Shown piece after piece: positions 54,133-64,000 of a stretch of DNA of 64,000 bases. Each line of letters begins with the position of its first letter. The stretch's first letter is position 1. The notes beneath the pieces were generated by a model. It saw only the letters and a list, made by a program, of their open reading frames with translations, was not told where the DNA came from and did not search any database. The stretch covers positions 15,584,238-15,648,237 of the forward strand of contig JAOANR010000002.1 of the NCBI GenBank assembly GCA_030278955.1, in the 5' to 3' direction. The stretch is from Hygrophila difformis (lineage: Eukaryota > Streptophyta > Magnoliopsida > Lamiales > Acanthaceae). The position numbers and the translations under genes are program-made.

Positions 54133-55839
54133 ATGCAAAGGGGAAAGGCCACATTGCCTGAGCTACCGTTTGATCTAGAAATAGAAAGGACCGCTCGCCA
54201 ACTGAGGGCGCAAGCCAGACGAAGGAAAGAGCAAGAAGCCCGGACTCGTACCTCACCCGAAACCACAAGCAGTGAAATATCCGATATGGCAGAGAACCAA
54301 GACATTCCCCCGATCTTACCATTAGACCAACCACCCAATAATCCTGGTAATGGAGCTGATGGGGATATGGTAAAACACCCGAATCGTGCAAACGAGGAGG
54401 AAGATCTACCTAATCCAAATCAACAACAGTATCAGCAGTTCCACCAACAACCACCACCCCCTAACCAATATAACCAACAAAACCAAAATATACCAAACCA
54501 GCAGTACCAGAATCAAGCCTTCAATCAGGACCAATTCCAAAACAACCCTCATGATCCTGATAATATTTTTCAACAGAATCCCAACTACCACCAGCAATAT
54601 CAAAACCAAGCAGAGCAAGGAAATCAACAGCAGCAAGCAGCAGCTGATTTTATGCAGCCCATCGTGGAGCCCCATTTGGATAGGCCCGGGAGAGCACAAT
54701 TCCCTGCACGCAATTTTGAGCTCAAACCGGCACTCATCAACTTGGTGCAAAACAATCAATTTTGCGGTGCAAATCATGAGGATCCCCATGATCATCTCCA
54801 AACCTTCCTGGAGCTCTGCGACACAATAAAAAATCAGGGAGTTTCACCTGATGCTATAAGACTAATGTTGTTCCCCTTTTCTTTGTTTAGTGGTGCCAGG
54901 GATTGGTATAAATCATTGCCCATAAATCAGAGGAGTACCTGGGCAGATTTGGTGAGGAGTTTTCTGTTAAAGTATTTTCCTGAATCTAAGATAGACGAGG
55001 GACGAGAGAAAAATGGAGAGTTCAAGATGAAGTCGGACGAGTCATTGTATGACGCAAAGGAAAGATTCACCAGCCTTTTGAGGCGATGCCCCCAACACGG
55101 ATACCAACCGTGGGAGCAACTGAGGAAATTCTATGGAGGACTCACTCATCCATGGAGAACGATGTTGGACGCTGCAGGTGGAAGACATTTACTCCATTTG
55201 CCCATGGATCAAGCCTGGGAAAAGATTGAGACAATGTCTGTCAACAGATCTGTATTAAAAAGCAGTGACAAGAAGGCGGACCCTCCTAGAAAAGTTTTTG
55301 TTGTAAGTGAAGGAAAAACAGATTTCGAAAAATTGCAGGAACAGGTAGCTGCGATACAGCTAGGACAGGAGAAAGGAAGGGGGGCAGGTACTTCTCAAGC
55401 AGGTACTTCTCAGGCAGGAGCCTCATCTGGCCAAGTGCAAGCACAGCAATCGGGAGCAATTTGTGGGCTATGTCAGGGACCACATCCAACTGACACATGC
55501 CAACAACTAGCTACCAAAAGCTGCAATTACGCAGGGAACTACCAGAACCGCCACCCCAACCTCTCCTATTCCATCAACAATGCACTCAATGCGCATTTGT
55601 TGACACAGCCAAACCAGCCTAACCAGTTTGCAAACCAGAACCTTCAGCAGAACTTCAGACCTCAGAACCAAGGATTCGTTCAGCAGAGAGTTCAGAACTT
55701 CCAGAACCAGAACCAGAACTTTCAACCCCATATCCAACAGAGGCCCAACCAAAACCAAGGCCAGAATTTCCAAAACTTCTAATCCCAACCTGATCAGAAT
55801 CAGCAATACAACCAAAAGCCACCATCTCGCCTGGAGAAT
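54133..55839 (+). pseudogene. gag: Gag of the Athila-like element
   Basis: 549 aa from ATG 54133 to TAA 55780, then open in frame. Start MQRGKATLPELPFDLEIE and a basic helix (LRAQARRRKEQEARTR), then a long Asn/Gln-rich stretch (about residues 95-175). The Gag core follows: FELKPALINLVQNNQFCG, EDPHDHLQTFLELCD, LFPFSLFSGARDWYKSLP, WADLVRSFLLKYFPES, KESLY-like segment SDESLYDAKERFTSLLRRC. A CGLCQGPHPTDTC zinc-type motif precedes a second Asn/Gln-rich tail. Would build the particle. Confidence 0.92.
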
Positions 55840-57003
55840 TTGATGACCGAATTTATTTCCAATCAAAGGGAGATAAACCAGCAGTTGCAGTCATCAATCA
55901 AAAATGTGGAGACGCAGGTCACCCAGTTGGCTAAGGAATTGCAGAACAGAGGGAAAGGAACACTGCCCAGCAGCACTGAAGCCAACCCGCAATGCAAGGC
56001 AATCACATTGCGGGGAGGCAAGACTCTGAAGGGAAATGTTGGATCTGCAAAGAAGAAAGCTATGAAAGTAAAGGTTTCATTGGAGGTGGAAAAGGAAAAG
56101 GAAAAGGTTGAAGGAGATGAAAGTGTTGAGGTGGTAAAGGATAAATCAGATACAGCTAACTCGCAGGCTGAAGCTGCAAATGAAGCTGAAGAGGGTATGG
56201 GTGAAGGTACAACTTCCTTCTCTTTACCACCAAAAATAGATAATAATAAGTACATGCCAAGGGTGCCGTACCCTGCACGTCTTAAAAATAAGGAACATGA
56301 CCTTAAATTCAAGAAATTTCTAGAACGGTTAAAGTCTGTAGAGATAACCATTCCTCTCGTGGAAATGATTTCAGAAATGCCCACCTATGCTAAGTTCTTG
56401 AAAGAATTGATTTCAGGGAAAAGGCAGGTAGAGCAGGAGGAGGTGATCATTCTCAACAGCACATGCAGTGCCATAGTTCAAAGGAAGCTACCCGAAAAGA
56501 AAGAGGACCCTGGGTGTTGCACGCTACCAGTACAGATTGGAAAGGCCAAAGTGAGCATGGGGTTATGTGATCTAGGATCCAGCATCAACGTGATGCCTCT
56601 AGCCATGGCAATTCGCCTAAGGCTCGGAGAGATTGAACCGGTCAAGATGAAACTGCAACTGGCAGACAGATCGATCACCAAGCCCGTAGGAATCCTCAAG
56701 GATGTAGTAGTCAAAACCGGCCAAGTTCTTTTTCCGGTTGACTTCATCATCCTTGACATTGAAGAGGACTCTGAAATGCCACTTATCCTGGGACGCCCGT
56801 TTTTGGCCACTGGCGGTGCACTGATTGACGCCACATCTGGAAGAGTCACATTGAGGGTGGACAACCAAGAAATCTCTTTTGACATGGAGGAGCTACAGAA
56901 ATACCCGAATGAGGGATCTTGTTCCATGTTTGATGTAATAGAAAGTAGGTGTGAGGACGAGAGCATAGACTCTATGACTGTGATGACAGACAAAATTTCA
57001 AAA
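55840..57003 (+). pseudogene. Gag C-terminus and protease of the Athila-like element
   Basis: 388 aa, in frame with Gag and RT. Begins with a helix (EFISNQREINQQLQSSIKN), then the conserved QCKAITLRGGKTL, a Lys/Glu/Ala-rich linker, MPRVPYPARLKNKEHDLKF and a helical MISEMPTYAKFLKELISGK. The aspartic protease active site is GLCDLGSSINVMPL and the later motif PLILGRPFLATGGALID. The TAG at 57004 separates it from RT. Confidence 0.93.
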
Positions 57004-57006
57004 TAG

Positions 57007-58911
57007 GTACCGACGCCTGGAGGTGCTGAGCAACAAAGAAGCTGCAACGCTGTTCACTTCGAAGACCCTATCACAGGGGATCTTGAAGAGTTTGACGGTG
57101 TTGAATTCACTCCGGAGGAGGAAGAGAGCACCACGGAAGAGGAAGTGGACCCTGTACTGACACAGGGTCCTGAAGGTAAATCTGATCTCTCACCCCCAAC
57201 CAATCCTCGCAAATTACTATCTTCCGTTGAATGCCCGCCAGAGCTTGAACTTAAAATACTTCCGGATCATCTTAAGTACGTCTTTCTCGCTGAACATAAA
57301 AGATTACCGGTAATTGTGTCAGCCAAGCTGACACAAGAACAAGAAAAAGCTCTGGTAGACATTCTAAAGAAATATGTACATGCAATTGGATGGACCATTT
57401 CTGATATAAAAGGAATAAGCCCCTCTGTTTGCATGCACAGAATTTTAATGGAAGAGGAGTACAAGCCCTCAAGGCAACCACAAAGGCGTCTGAACCCCCA
57501 TATGCAAGAAGTGGCAAGGAAAGAAGTTATCAAGCTCTTAGATGCTGGTATCATCTATCCTATATCTGACAGCAAATGGGTCAGCCCGGTGCAGGTAGTA
57601 CCTAAGCGTGGGGGAATGTGCATAACGACTAATGAGCAAGGAGAAGAAGTGGCGACACGTCCAGTAGCCGGTTGGAGATTCTGCATCGACTACTGGAAAC
57701 TTAACACCGCTATGCGGAAGGATCATTTTCCCTTGCCATTCATTGATCAGATGCTGGAGAGGTTGGCCGGGAGGGAGTACTACTGTTTTTTGGATGGGTA
57801 TTCTGGTTACAATCAGATTGTAATAGCTAGTGAAGATCACGATAAGACCACTTTCACGTGCCCATATGGAACTTTTGCGTACAGGCGCATGCCTTTTGGA
57901 CTTTGCAATGCGCCTGCCACTTTTCAGCGATGCATGATGTCTATTTTCTCAGAATTTATCGAAAAATGCATTGAAGTTTTCATGGATGACTTCTCTGTGT
58001 ATGGAGATACTTTTGATGAATGTTTGACAAATCTTGCAAAAATTTTAAAAAGATGCGAGGACACTAACCTAGTTTTGAACTGGGAGAAATGCCATTTCAT
58101 GGTCACCGAAAGAATAGTGTTGGGTCACCGCATCTCGCGCGCAGGCATCGAAGTCGATAGAGCCAAAGTCTCAGTCATATCCAACCTTCCATTACCAAAC
58201 TCAATAAAAGCAGTTAGGAGTTTCTTAGGGCATGCCGGTTTTTACCGGAGATTCATTAAAGACTTTTCTAAAATTGCCAAGCCGCTCACTAATTTGCTTT
58301 GTAAAGAAAATCCTTTCGTAATAAGTGAAGCGTGTGTTCAAGCCTTTGACACGCTCAAGAAGATGTTGATTTCTGCTCCAATAGTGCAACCACCCGATTG
58401 GTCAATGCCTTTCGAGGTCATGTGCGATGCAAGTGATCTCGCCGTGGGTGCAGTTCTTGGGCAACATAAAGAAGGAAGGCATTACGTAATTCATTACGCC
58501 AGCCATGCCCTGACTGAAGCCCAAGTCAATTACACCACCACGGAGAAAGAGATGTATGCTATGGTTTTCGCATTTGATAAATTCAGACAATACCTTACTG
58601 GTACGAAAACCATAGTATACACCGATCACTCTGCACTAAGATATTTGTTCAGCAAACAAGACGCCAAACCTCGATTAATCAGGTGGGTACTTTTGTTGCA
58701 AGAATTTGACATCATAATAAAAGATAGAAAAGGCAGAGACAATGGTGCTGCTGACCATTTGTCTCGAATAGAAAATGATAAAAATGAGATAGCCGTCAAT
58801 GAAAATTTTCCGGATGAGCAACTGTTTGCCTTGCATCTTCATGATCAAGCTTGTCCATGGTTTTCCGACATTGCTAATTTTCTAGCATGTGGAATAACTC
58901 CATCATTCTAG
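57007..58911 (+). pseudogene. Reverse transcriptase and RNase H of the Athila-like element
   Basis: In frame from TAG 57004 to TAG 58909. [68 protein letters not shown] (Tyr-Trp-Lys where Tyr-Arg-Lys is usual), [37 protein letters not shown], and [17 protein letters not shown]. RNase [55 protein letters not shown]-like [10 protein letters not shown]. No second RNase H, unlike the Tat elements. Confidence 0.94.
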
Positions 58912-60143
58912 AGTAAGAGACAAAAAGCAAGGTTCAACCAAGAGGTAGTCAACTACTTCTGGGAAGATCCTTATCTCTTTAAGCATTGTGCAGATTCAAT
59001 TATTAGACATTGTGTAACTGAGCACGAGGCTTATCAAATCGCTAAAAAATGTCATGAATCGGAATATGGAGGTCACCATGGCCCCACTCGAACAGCTCAC
59101 AAGGTACTCGAGTGTGGTTTCTATTGGCCCACCATTTACGAGGATTACAAGGCGTTTGTTAAGGCTTGCGAAAGATGCCAAAGACTAGGGAATATCTCCA
59201 AGAGGGATGAAATGCCTCAAAAAGGAATTCTCATCCTTGAGATTTTCGATGTATGGGGTATTGACTTCATGGGACCATTTCCAACATCTGATGGGAATCA
59301 CTACATCTTGGTAGCTGTCGATTACGTGTCCAAGTGGGTCGAGGCGGTTGCGCTGCCAACCAACGATGGTCACCAAGTCATCAAATTTTTGAAAAATAAC
59401 ATTTTCAATAAATTTGGTGTACCTAGGGTAATCATATCTGATGGAGGAACCCACTTTGTCAACAAAGCTTTTGCAAATCTCATGAGCAGAAGTGGGATTC
59501 TCCACAAGATCGGCATGCCTTATCACCCCCAAACCAGTGGCCAAGTCGAGGTATCTAACCGCGAAATCAAACACATACTCGAAGCCACTGTGGGGACAAC
59601 CCGCAAAGACTGGTCACGTAGACTCAATGATGCTCTATGGGCATACCGCACTGCATTCAAGACTCCCATTGGGATGTCCCCATACAGGCTTATCTTTGGA
59701 AAAGCCTGTCATTTGCCTGTAGAACTAGAGCACAAGGCTTACTGGGCCGTAAAAACGCTTAATTTTGACCCACGAGTTGCTCAGAGTAAACGCAAGTTGG
59801 ACCTCAATGAAATTGAGAAATACGTGCGCAAGCTTATGAAAGCTCGAGGATTTACAAAGAGCGGACCCAGAAGTTACACGATCGTCGCATAAAGTCTGAA
59901 CGCTTCTATGTTGGCCAAAATGTCTTGTTATTCAATTCTAGGTTAAAGCTGTTCCCCGGAAAGCTTAAATCCAGATGGGAAGGGCCATACGAAGTGGTGC
60001 ACGTGTTTGAAAGTGGAGCTGTCAGGATTCGAACTGACAAAGGAGAGCTGGTGGTGAACAGACACAAGTTGAAGGAGTATCTAGGGCAGCTCGACCGCGA
60101 AAAAGAAGTTGAAATGACATCAGAGCCGGCCTATGCTCAATAA
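58912..60143 (+). pseudogene. Integrase of the Athila-like element
   Basis: From after TAG 58909 in the same frame to a shift near 59845, then 59850-60143. HHCC region: [39 protein letters not shown]. Catalytic residues: Asp in [10 protein letters not shown], Asp in [12 protein letters not shown], Glu in [31 protein letters not shown] follows. After the shift, VLLFNSRLKLFPGKLKSRWEG and YEVVHVFESGAV form the C-terminal domain. Ends at TAA 60141. Confidence 0.93.
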
Positions 60144-60600
60144 ATATTTATATTTATATGTCTATATAATTATTTATCATGTATTTATTCGTCTCGAACG
60201 ATAAGTATTCAAAAATCAACTAAACATTTAGAGTACTAAGACTCTAAATGTGAGGATGTTGATATTTGGAGAAAATTTAATAATTTTCTTATGTTTACCT
60301 TGCAGGAATTCATGGAACCAACAAAAAGAAGGATAAAGCTTCGAAAACCAGGTTCCCGGTTGGATTAGTACTACATTTAATGGAAAGTAATTTCGGAGTT
60401 TAGAGAAATTTAAAATCCGGAATAAATCCATAAAATGAGGGTGTTAATCCAACCTAATTTATGCAAGCAATTTATCATAGAATAATATTTCTGTTTTAAT
60501 GTGTGCTTTCAGTGTGGTAATTTTTAAGAAAATCCTTAATTTCAGAAAATTTGAAATTTGAAAAATTTCAAAATTTTTCTAAGTGTTGAATGCGATCTAT
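60144..60600 (+). other. 3' non-coding part with hairpin 60225-60250
   Basis: CATTTAGAGT, six bases, ACTCTAAATG form a perfect 10 bp stem at 60225-60250, followed by TGAGGATGTTGAT. A weaker copy of hairpin plus TGAGGATGTTGAT lies at 62782-62818. Otherwise AT-rich without ORFs. Confidence 0.6.
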
Positions 60601-61270
60601 TCTGTATTTCAAAACAATTCGTTCTACATCGAATTGTTTGAAACATATCGCATTGGAGGATGCCTTGGAAATTTTTAAACAATTCGATCTCCAAGCCAAT
60701 TCGGTCTAGACCGAATTGGCCCTAGAGACTGAATTGGCTTCCCCAAGACACATCCTCCAGCCTTGTGTAAATTTGGCCAAGTAGCAATTCGATCTATGGC
60801 AATTCAGTCTAGACCGAATTGATTTTGAATAGATCGAATTGATCTACAAAAGGCAGTTGTGATTCCTTAGTTTTATTTATGCAAGTGAGCAATTCGATCT
60901 ATAAGGCAATTCGGTCTAGACCGAATTGCACATATAGACCGAATTACTCACATAAGCATCCCCCTTTATTTTTCCTAAGTAACCAGATTCGGTCTTCTTG
61001 CTGTAATTCGGTCTCTAGACCAATTCGGTCTAGACCGAATTGACTTCAAAAGACTGCATTACAGTAAGAGTGTGTTTGCTTTCCCTTTCAATTCGGTCTG
61101 ACTGCATTACAGTAAGAGTGTGTTTGCTTTCCCTTTCAATTCGGTCTCTATGCCAATTCGGTCTAGACCGAATTGGCCTAAGAGACCGAATCTCTCACAA
61201 ACACTTGGAGACCACAACAATTCGGTCTAGACCGAATTGATGGTTCGGTCTCCGATAGACCGAATTAGCC
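60600..61270. repeat. Nested palindrome array C
   Basis: Six to seven units. Perfect 22 bp palindromes at 60697-60718, 60907-60928, 61021-61042, 61154-61175 and 61218-61239; one with a single mismatch at 60800-60821. Units have private outer arms that pair: 60654-60662 with 60751-60759, 60879-60894 with about 60945-60959, 60997-61007 with 61058-61068, 61119-61125 with 61198-61204. A 48 bp block is perfectly duplicated in tandem (61052-61099, 61100-61147). Confidence 0.92.
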
Positions 61271-61436
61271 ACTCCCCTACCCCTTTATATTCCTTTTTCC
61301 CCCTCTTTTCCCTCACTTTCACCCTCCAACACTTCGATATTTCCCCGAATCCCCTCTCGCGAACTCCGTCTTCCTCGCGAAACCAGGGCTCGAGCCAAAG
61401 CTTTTACCTGATCAACTCCGTTCAAAGTGCGTAAAA

Positions 61437-61474
61437 ATGGCATCTTCTTCGTCTAATCCTACTGGGAGTGTCGG
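61437..61474 (+). CDS. Possible short first exon after palindrome array C
   Basis: ATGGCATCTTCTTCGTC codes MASSSSNPTGSV and runs into GGGTAAGT, a good splice donor at 61475. A TTTATAT element lies at 61284-61290 just past the array, with a pyrimidine-rich leader. No downstream exon is certain; the broken frame at 63005 is one candidate. The Athila group often has an env-like ORF after pol, but nothing here identifies one. Confidence 0.3.
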
Positions 61475-63004
61475 GTAAGTGCTCTGTTTTTGATTTCGCA
61501 CTCCCATTTTCGCGATTCCAGTGTTGGTTTTTCATTGTTTTTGCGAAATCGGTAATGGGGAAGGAAATGGTGATCGTTTTCGAGTGGGAGATGGTCGGGA
61601 AGTGGCCGGAATGGTTTGGGTGTGGTCGGAAATAGGATAGAACACAATAGGCAGAACCTAGTTTTCTGTGGTGTTGGGGATGTCTTATTTCGAAAATGAG
61701 GGTTGCAAAACCCTCAAAAATCATGTTTTTGTTCATTATGTGGTTTTGTTGTTCTGTTTTTGTAGTCTGTGTACATATTTGGTTAACTGTGTTTGGGATT
61801 AAAAATCTGTGAAAATGGAAAACACAGTGGTTTGTTTTTCCTTTGCAATCACTGTGTTATTTTACTGGTTATTTGATAATGTTGATTGGATATGCATGTT
61901 GATGGTACTGCCGTATCTTTGTTTTTGAAGCATGATTTATTGGGCTAATTTTTGTATGATCATGGTATGAATGGATTGTCTGTGTTTGTTTTCATTTATG
62001 CATGTACTGTGTTTTGTGTATTTTGTCAATAAATGCTTTTGTCGGGTACCTGTTAACCACAAATTGCAAACTTAACTCGAAAGTTGATGTCTCAACTCGA
62101 AAGTTGATGTTTGCACATACGGGAAACATGGTATTATAGACAAAACCATGCCAAAATTTTTCCAACAGTTTTGGCATGGCATTTATGTCTAAAAAGACAA
62201 AAAGTGGTAGAATGTTCTTTTCTTTTAAAGTGTTTGACCTGTGCTCATTTTTGGGCTAAATGGGGAATATTCAAATGGAACATTTTGTTTCATTCTTTAA
62301 CACCCATTTCCCAAAACAAAATCCAAATGGGGGACCGCTCACACCCCAATTTTATTAAATAAACAAGTCAACACTTCTCATAAAAATCAAAAAATGACCT
62401 TTTTGTGTTTGTGCATGTTTATTTTATTTTTATTCTCCATGATCCATTACTACATGCTAGTGATTGCATAAGTTGTCATGTGCATTTGTTCCTCATCATT
62501 AATCATCTTGCTGCCTATTTCATATGATTTAAATCACTTTTTAAGTGATAAAAATCCAAAATCTCTTTCGTAGGCTCAATAGCCTATGAAATTTTACTTT
62601 TTGGTCCTTTGACCACTCCAAAAAACCTTTTAGACTATTTATAGTCTAAGAAAAATTTTGTAAGGTTCTCAGATCCTTACTTCTCTCACCTCTCTCTCTA
62701 TTTTGTTGCAATAAGAGTTGGATTTAAAAATCCAACTCCATGTCTTTTTATCTAATAAATTCAAGTAAAAACCAGTTAACTCACATTTAGAGTTTAGCTC
62801 AAAATGTGAGGATGTTGATTTTTCCAACTTGAATATGTTTATCAAAAATTTGCTAAAAATAGTTCCAACTCTCTCATTCAGCGACCTATGTTTAGAACTA
62901 GCTGAAGGAGTGAGAATACTGGTATCAGACTTGTTTACTACTCCATGTCTTTCCAGAGGCATCATTCCCGCAGACCCAAATCAAGATCAAGAAGGAAGAA
63001 CTGA
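61475..63004. other. No gene recognised
   Basis: AT-rich sequence. It contains one duplicated AACTCGAAAGTTGATGT (about 62075 and 62094), the second hairpin with TGAGGATGTTGAT (62782-62818) and a short frame from 62829 that may be the out-of-frame start of the next feature. Confidence 0.4.
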
Positions 63005-63634
63005 GCTGCTGGACCTTCCGGTGGACTCTTTGGGGAGATCCTCTCTCGCATCGGAGAGGATGACATCAAAAAGGTGTTCACTGTCAGGGAGGCATGCAAG
63101 AAACTCAGGGATGCGGCAGATCTCCCCATTGTCTACAAAAGGTGCGAGCTGGAGACCACCATCGTGAAGATGTGGCAGCAGGGAGTCGAAGAGCAGAAAG
63201 AGGAACTCCTGCTAAAGTGTGAGGAAGCTGGGAACTTCAACCTCCAGCTCATTCCAGCTCTGCAAGCATTTGGAGCGGGGGACGAGGGTCAAGCTTGCGA
63301 ACTACTGAAGGAAGGGATTGAGGACAATCATAAAGCCCCAATCTTTGTCAGGGGGTACATGCTGCTCAGCAAGGTGGACACTGAACAGGTCCAGCAGGGG
63401 GTGGCAATGATAAACAGGATAGTGACTGATAAATCAGTCATGACATATGTAGGGACCAATGTCTTTGCATAGCTGGCTGATAGCCTGGAAACCCCCGACC
63501 TGTTCGGCAACCAAGGACCCAGAGTCTACTGCTCAAGAGTGCTGGAGAATGGCGAGGCAGACGAGGGCGATTACTGCGTGCCCTGCAGCCTGACCAACTT
63601 CATCCACTGGAGCAGGATCTTCTTTCAGGGTTAG
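63005..63634 (+). pseudogene. Unrecognised broken coding region
   Basis: Open frame from 63005 to TAG 63632, interrupted by one TAG at 63470. Helical, charged sequence: FGEILSRIGEDDIKKVFTV, REACKKLRDAADLPIVYK, MWQQGVEEQKEELLLKC, LLKEGIEDNHKAPIFVRGY, VQQGVAMINRIVTDKS; after the stop, ADSLETPDLFG and CVPCSLTNFIHWSRIFF. Base composition is richer in G and C and more codon-like than its surroundings. A frame change near 63020 may join it to 62829-63020. I recognise no family. It may be a captured host gene part or an accessory ORF of the Athila-like element. Confidence 0.5.
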
Positions 63635-64000
63635 AAGAGAAGGATGCTGAAGATGGACTGAATCTGTAGAGATTCACTTTTGACTGGGTTAACTGGAACT
63701 TTATTTAGGAGATCTTTTGACTGCTTCTTAATGCTAACTTTACCCAAGTGTATAGCATCTCCTGTAATTAATGTATTGGTGAAGCACAGTGATTAAGGTC
63801 GTGTGATGTAAAACGAACCTTGGAACTGTTGATTATGATGGTCCGAAATGTATTTTGGAAGCCTCTTTCCACAAGAGAATTTCGTTTTGAATTCTCAAAT
63901 ATTTTTGAAAAAGATGTGTGACAGTCCAAGATGAATAAGTGACTGTCACGCCAAAAACAAAGCTGTGACATGCTTGCATGTTCACAGTGTCTTTTTACTG
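63635..64000. other. No gene recognised
   Basis: AT-rich sequence to the window end, without a coding frame or repeat end that I can support. Confidence 0.4.

Larger units (their letters stand above)
53987..60143 (+). mobile_element. Athila-like Ty3/Gypsy element, internal coding part
   Basis: Primer site, then one reading frame from ATG 54133 through Gag, protease, RT, RNase H and integrase, broken by stops at 55780, 57004 and 58909 and a shift near 59845. RT catalytic box FMDDFSVYG, protease CDLGSSINVMPL and primer site fit the Athila group. Full element limits were not found: palindrome arrays on both sides (49340-51300 and 60600-61270) probably belong to it, and its 3' LTR may lie outside the window. 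Confidence 0.85.

Noticed and set aside
53987..60143. Endogenous pararetrovirus (caulimovirus-type) instead of a retrotransposon
   Set aside because: Integrase, LTR-type primer site and Gag of the Ty3/Gypsy type are present, and no movement protein is seen.
62829..63167. 112-codon plus-strand frame
   Set aside because: Its second half is the wrong frame of 63005-63634; kept only as a possible frameshifted start.

Overview
This window is repeat-rich flowering-plant nuclear DNA. It carries plant-type Ty3/Gypsy lineages with plant primer-binding sites, plant mobile domain and ULP1-like coding sequence, and no prokaryotic or organellar genes. I cannot name the species. No intact ordinary host gene is visible; almost everything is a transposable element, many of them nested and broken.

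Layout. (1) 1-18428, minus strand: a Tekay/Del-type chromovirus with about 2.6 kb LTRs, whose left LTR is cut by the window edge. Its integrase is split at 3551-11066 by a younger related element with about 2.7 kb LTRs that encodes only Gag (a TR-GAG-like non-autonomous element). The insertion is flanked by the perfect 5 bp duplication GCTGT. (2) 18429-24132, plus strand: the remaining part of a DNA transposon (MULE-like by inference) into which element 1 inserted. It holds a spliced ULP1/C48-like gene, two unrecognised genes, and dozens of copies of a short motif (TTTTCAGCGATGG or TTTTAAGCGATGG, and reverse complements) confined to its non-coding parts. (3) 25136-37829: a 12.7 kb Tat-lineage element, minus strand, with 466 bp LTRs and a second (archaeal-type) RNase H. 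Between pol and its 3' LTR it carries a long multi-exon antisense gene with a plant mobile domain. (4) 38588 to about 48840, plus strand: a second Tat-lineage element, decayed, with no 3' LTR seen; its protease is split by a solo chromovirus LTR at 42290-45087. (5) About 49340 to the window end: an Athila-like element, plus strand, with Gag-protease-RT-RNase H-integrase at 54133-60143. It is flanked on both sides by arrays of nested palindromes built on CAATTCGGTCT plus its reverse complement. A short unrecognised broken gene lies at 63005-63634.

How they relate. The nesting gives relative ages: the Gag-only element is younger than the chromovirus it interrupts, and that one is younger than the DNA transposon. 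By eye the LTR pairs differ least in the nested element, more in its host, and most in the 25-38 kb Tat element. Most premature stops are of types expected from cytosine deamination. The Gag-only element would need pol proteins from a relative such as its host; its leader, primer site and LTR ends match that host.

Most worth a second look: the self-motif arrays of the DNA transposon, the nested palindrome arrays of the Athila-like element, an array of tRNA-type B-box sequences inside one chromovirus LTR family, a triplicated primer-binding site, and the antisense mobile-domain gene with its 21 bp GCCGCC repeat.
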